This document shows, piece by piece, positions 21,874 through 24,338 of a stretch of 24,338 nucleotides of DNA. The position numbers were made by a program, and so were the translations under genes. The notes beneath the pieces were generated by a model. That model saw only the letters and a list, made by a program, of their open reading frames with translations. It had not been told where the DNA came from and did not search any database. Positions within the stretch are counted from its first letter, which is position 1. Each line of letters starts with the position of its first letter. Source of the DNA: Corynebacterium sp. (GTDB taxonomy: Bacteria; Actinomycetota; Actinomycetes; Mycobacteriales; Mycobacteriaceae); NCBI RefSeq assembly GCF_030826625.1, contig NZ_JAPJNQ010000032.1, positions 1-24,338 of the forward strand, given 5' to 3'.

Positions 21874-23436
21874 ATGGGTACCAATCTGTTCGAGTCTGCA
21901 CCTTTCACCACGACTGAGGGCCAGGGGCAGTTTTTCACTGATCCGGAGGCAGCGGTGGATCGGCTGCAGGAGATCCATCAGGCAAATATGTCTTATTTGG
22001 TTGCGCAGTATGGCAGAGCCTGCACTGCAAAAATAGCTGGTGGCCAGTTGCCTAGCTCGATTCGTGCGTGCTATCCAGAGCTGCGCTTTAGCGTCGAAGA
22101 GATTGGCGAGATTGATTCGTCCTTATCGCACGGATTCGTTGACCGCCCGGGAACATATGCGACGTCGATTACTCGCCCGCGGATGTTCCGGCGCTATCTG
22201 CTTGAACAGATTTCTAATTTGCTCGCTCACCATGGCGGGGAGGTAGAAATTCGGGTGTCTGCACAGCCGATTCCGTTACGCATGTGTCGTGGTTTCAACG
22301 AGGCTTCCGAAAAGGCAGCGCGTTTGTTTAACGAAGCCGCCACACAGGGGGAGCCCGCCACGATGACGGCTGCAGATATCGCTGCTGTGGAGAGGCGTTT
22401 TACCCCGATTGACTCTGCATTCGTCGATGATGCTGTCGCGGATGGGGAAGCAGATTTTTTGAATCTGCCGGTTAAACCGTTGAGTTTGTTCACCGCACCG
22501 CGCGTTGATCTGGCTTTGCAGCGGCTGGAGCATTACACCGGAGCGAACGCCAGCAACCTGCAGCGGTTTGTGCTTTTTACTAACTATCAGCTGCATACCG
22601 ACGTGTTTTTGCACTACGCTGCCTCGCTAAACGAGACGGATGCCTGCAATTCGCTGCCATACACCGAGCTGGTTTGTCCGGGAGACTTGCACTTTCCGGT
22701 TGGCGACATCCCCGCAGCTGAGGTATGTCGCCAGCACGCGCATGAGCACCAGATGCCGGCTTATCACCTGGTTCGGGAAGACGGGTGTGGCATTTCCATC
22801 ATCGATATCGGGGTCGGTCCGTCGAATGCCAAGACCATCACTGATTGCTTGGCGGTGCTCCGGCCACACTGCTGGATGATGGTGGGGCATTGCGCTGGCC
22901 TCGACGGGCGCATGCGCATCGGCGACATGATTTTGGCCAATAGCTATGACCGCTCCGATGGCGTTCTCGACAATCTGGTTCCCATGGAAAAGCCGATTCC
23001 TCCGATTGCGGAAGTGCAGATGGCAGTCACCGATGCGTTGCGGCGAGTTTCCGGATTGTCCGGTGATGAATTACGCAAGCGGCTGCGTACCGGAACCGTG
23101 CTGTCGACGTCTGACAGAAACTGGGAATGGCGCGCGCAGTCTGATATCTATCGGGAACTGCAGAAATCGACGGCGATCGGCGTCGATATGGAATCGGCGA
23201 CCATCGCTACCAACGGTTACCGTTTCCGCGTGCCGTATGGAGCGTTGCTGAGCGTATCGGATAAGCCTTTGCATCACGAGCCCAAACTGCCCAAATCGGC
23301 GAAGAAATTTTATCAGTCTTCGAAAGAGGAGCACCTGCTGGCAGCGGTGCGTGCCTGCGAGAAGATGGCTGAAGGGCCAGACCAGTTGCATTCACGTAAA
23401 CTGCGCAGGCCGGTGGGGGAAGTAGCGTTTCGCTAG
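21874..23436 (+). CDS. amn: AMP nucleosidase
   Basis: A 520-residue cytoplasmic enzyme, slightly longer than E. coli Amn (484). It hydrolyses AMP to adenine and ribose 5-phosphate, adjusting the adenylate pool and purine salvage. The N-terminal AMP-nucleosidase domain covers about 20-190 (RPRMFRRYLLEQI, VSAQPIPLRMCRGF). The C-terminal phosphorylase-like domain includes GVGPSNAKT at 313-321, MVGHCAGLDGRMRIGD, TGTVLSTSDRNWEW, and the nucleobase/ribose-binding VDMESATIATNGYRFRVPYG from 437. All expected motifs appear intact. The ATG at 21874 has no ribosome site but a -10 box 6 nt upstream. It lies between a YbaK-like remnant and an MFS gene. Confidence 0.93.
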   Translation: MGTNLFESAPFTTTEGQGQFFTDPEAAVDRLQEIHQANMSYLVAQYGRACTAKIAGGQLPSSIRACYPELRFSVEEIGEIDSSLSHGFVDRPGTYATSITRPRMFRRYLLEQISNLLAHHGGEVEIRVSAQPIPLRMCRGFNEASEKAARLFNEAATQGEPATMTAADIAAVERRFTPIDSAFVDDAVADGEADFLNLPVKPLSLFTAPRVDLALQRLEHYTGANASNLQRFVLFTNYQLHTDVFLHYAASLNETDACNSLPYTELVCPGDLHFPVGDIPAAEVCRQHAHEHQMPAYHLVREDGCGISIIDIGVGPSNAKTITDCLAVLRPHCWMMVGHCAGLDGRMRIGDMILANSYDRSDGVLDNLVPMEKPIPPIAEVQMAVTDALRRVSGLSGDELRKRLRTGTVLSTSDRNWEWRAQSDIYRELQKSTAIGVDMESATIATNGYRFRVPYGALLSVSDKPLHHEPKLPKSAKKFYQSSKEEHLLAAVRACEKMAEGPDQLHSRKLRRPVGEVAFR

Positions 23437-23536
23437 CAAAAGTTGAGCGGGCTGCTCCTAACTGTCCTATGTGGTATATGACTCGTCTGCGTGTTATTGT
23501 GTTCCGGGTAACGTTCTTTGAGCTTCTTGGGGAGTC

Positions 23537-24338
23537 ATGAATTCTAAAAACCCGTTCCGCGTCAAGGACTATCGGCGCTGGTTTGTTGGCGAAACTTTAC
23601 TGTCCGTATCTGCTGGCATGGGTCTGGCAACTATGTTGTTGGCGGTCGAGATCTTTGACTCTGTGGCAACGGCAGGATTGTTCTTTTCTGTCGTTAGTTT
23701 GTTGGGCATCCTCGGATCGGCGGTAGGCGGGTCGCTTGCGGATAGCGTACAGCGCCGAAGCTTATTCAAGATGTTTTCTCCAGTCGTCATTGTATGCTCG
23801 CTGGGGATTGCCATAACCGTGAGTGGTTATTTTTATGCAAACTGGACGACGCAGGCTGCCGTCGTGGCAATTTCTAGCTTCGTACTAATTAGTAGTGCTA
23901 TCACGGGCGTCCTCGACCCGGTCATGGATGCAGCCCTGAAAAATGTGATTTCTCCGGAGCAATTTCCTCGGGCAGCAGGAGCTGCAGAAGCCCGGGAGTC
24001 GACGATATCGATTGCTGCCAGCCCGGCGTCCGGTGCATTGTATTCTGCGCTGGTACCAGCTCCATTTGTGGTGCAGTTTTTCTGCAATCTCGGTTTCTAT
24101 ATCAACGCCTTAGCAATTCGTACGCCACTCGGGCCGAATAAGGAAAAGGAATTTGGCCTGGATGATGAAGAGCAGACGGAAACGCAAGATAGCCCGCCAA
24201 CGCGGTGGTGGCGAAACCTCACTGCAAAGCTGAGTGGCGGGTATGGGCCAGCGTGGAAGTTTTTGCGTGAACATAACGCGCTGTTTCGGATTCTGCTCAG
24301 CGCGCCGTTAATTAACTTATTTGTTTTCGGTACGTTTT
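23537..24338 (+). CDS. Major facilitator superfamily exporter, N-terminal part (truncated by window edge)
   Basis: An open frame of 267 complete codons that runs off the window without a stop. It starts MNSKNPFRVKDYRRWFVGE, typical of the EntS/macrolide-efflux type of MFS proteins, and has at least five hydrophobic segments in the first 185 residues. The loop after TM2 reads GGSLADSVQRRSLF, a variant of the MFS motif A (G-x-x-x-D-x-x-x-R-R). An acidic cytoplasmic loop (about 200-220) precedes the second half. GGGGAG lies only 2 nt before the ATG, closer than ideal. The substrate is unknown; a drug or siderophore exporter is the usual guess for this subfamily. Confidence 0.88.
   Translation, partial: MNSKNPFRVKDYRRWFVGETLLSVSAGMGLATMLLAVEIFDSVATAGLFFSVVSLLGILGSAVGGSLADSVQRRSLFKMFSPVVIVCSLGIAITVSGYFYANWTTQAAVVAISSFVLISSAITGVLDPVMDAALKNVISPEQFPRAAGAAEARESTISIAASPASGALYSALVPAPFVVQFFCNLGFYINALAIRTPLGPNKEKEFGLDDEEQTETQDSPPTRWWRNLTAKLSGGYGPAWKFLREHNALFRILLSAPLINLFVFGTF

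Noticed and set aside
23437..23536. Promoter or DtxR-type iron box before the MFS exporter
   Set aside because: TATATG and TTGAGC elements are present but not at acceptable spacing, and no 19-bp DtxR-like palindrome is visible.

Overview
The window is a chromosomal segment of an actinobacterium, almost certainly a Corynebacterium. The evidence is gene content and order, which follow the Mycobacterium tuberculosis Rv3211-Rv3193c neighbourhood: rhlE, DUF3107, DUF3152, a TIGR02569-type protein, adnA, adnB, a K+ channel like corynebacterial CglK, uvrD2, an Rv3196-like protein, a DUF2342 protein, a PDZ/S16 protease and a UPF0182 protein. Coding density is high, GC is moderate, and several genes look leaderless. 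I see no insertion sequence, prophage or CRISPR array.

Left part (1-12.5 kb). A truncated DEAD-box helicase gene on the minus strand diverges from a long plus-strand run. The run encodes DUF3107, a membrane-anchored metzincin-like DUF3152 protein, a degenerate kinase-like TIGR02569 protein, the two AdnAB motor-nuclease subunits (start/stop overlap), a two-TM K+ channel with RCK domain, and UvrD2. AdnAB and UvrD2 form a double-strand-break resection/repair module. AdnA has a disabled ATPase site but an intact nuclease and FeS ligand set; AdnB has both intact.

Middle part (12.4-20.6 kb). Two minus-strand genes (DUF2342 protein, then an E1/cyclodehydratase-like zinc protein) converge on uvrD2 with a 74-bp coding overlap. 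The DUF2342 gene diverges from a Lon-like secreted PDZ/S16 protease. That gene converges on a Ser/Thr-rich lipoprotein preceded by a PPA1309-family gene, which diverges from a large UPF0182 membrane protein. This half is mostly cell-envelope genes and putative proteolysis.

Right part (20.6-24.3 kb). Initiator tRNA-fMet sits between two hairpins. It is followed by a less syntenic stretch: a LysE/RhtB exporter behind a perfect palindrome, a truncated YbaK-like remnant, AMP nucleosidase (amn, predicted leaderless) and the start of an MFS exporter that runs off the window.

The points most worth a second look are an internal Shine-Dalgarno/GTG start in the K+ channel gene that would make a free RCK domain, the metzincin signature of DUF3152, the orphan cyclodehydratase-like protein with no YcaO partner, the ATPase-dead AdnA motor, and the repeat-bearing N-terminal extension of the Lon-like protease. 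Functions are assigned by motif and synteny recognition from the sequence alone; no database search was run.
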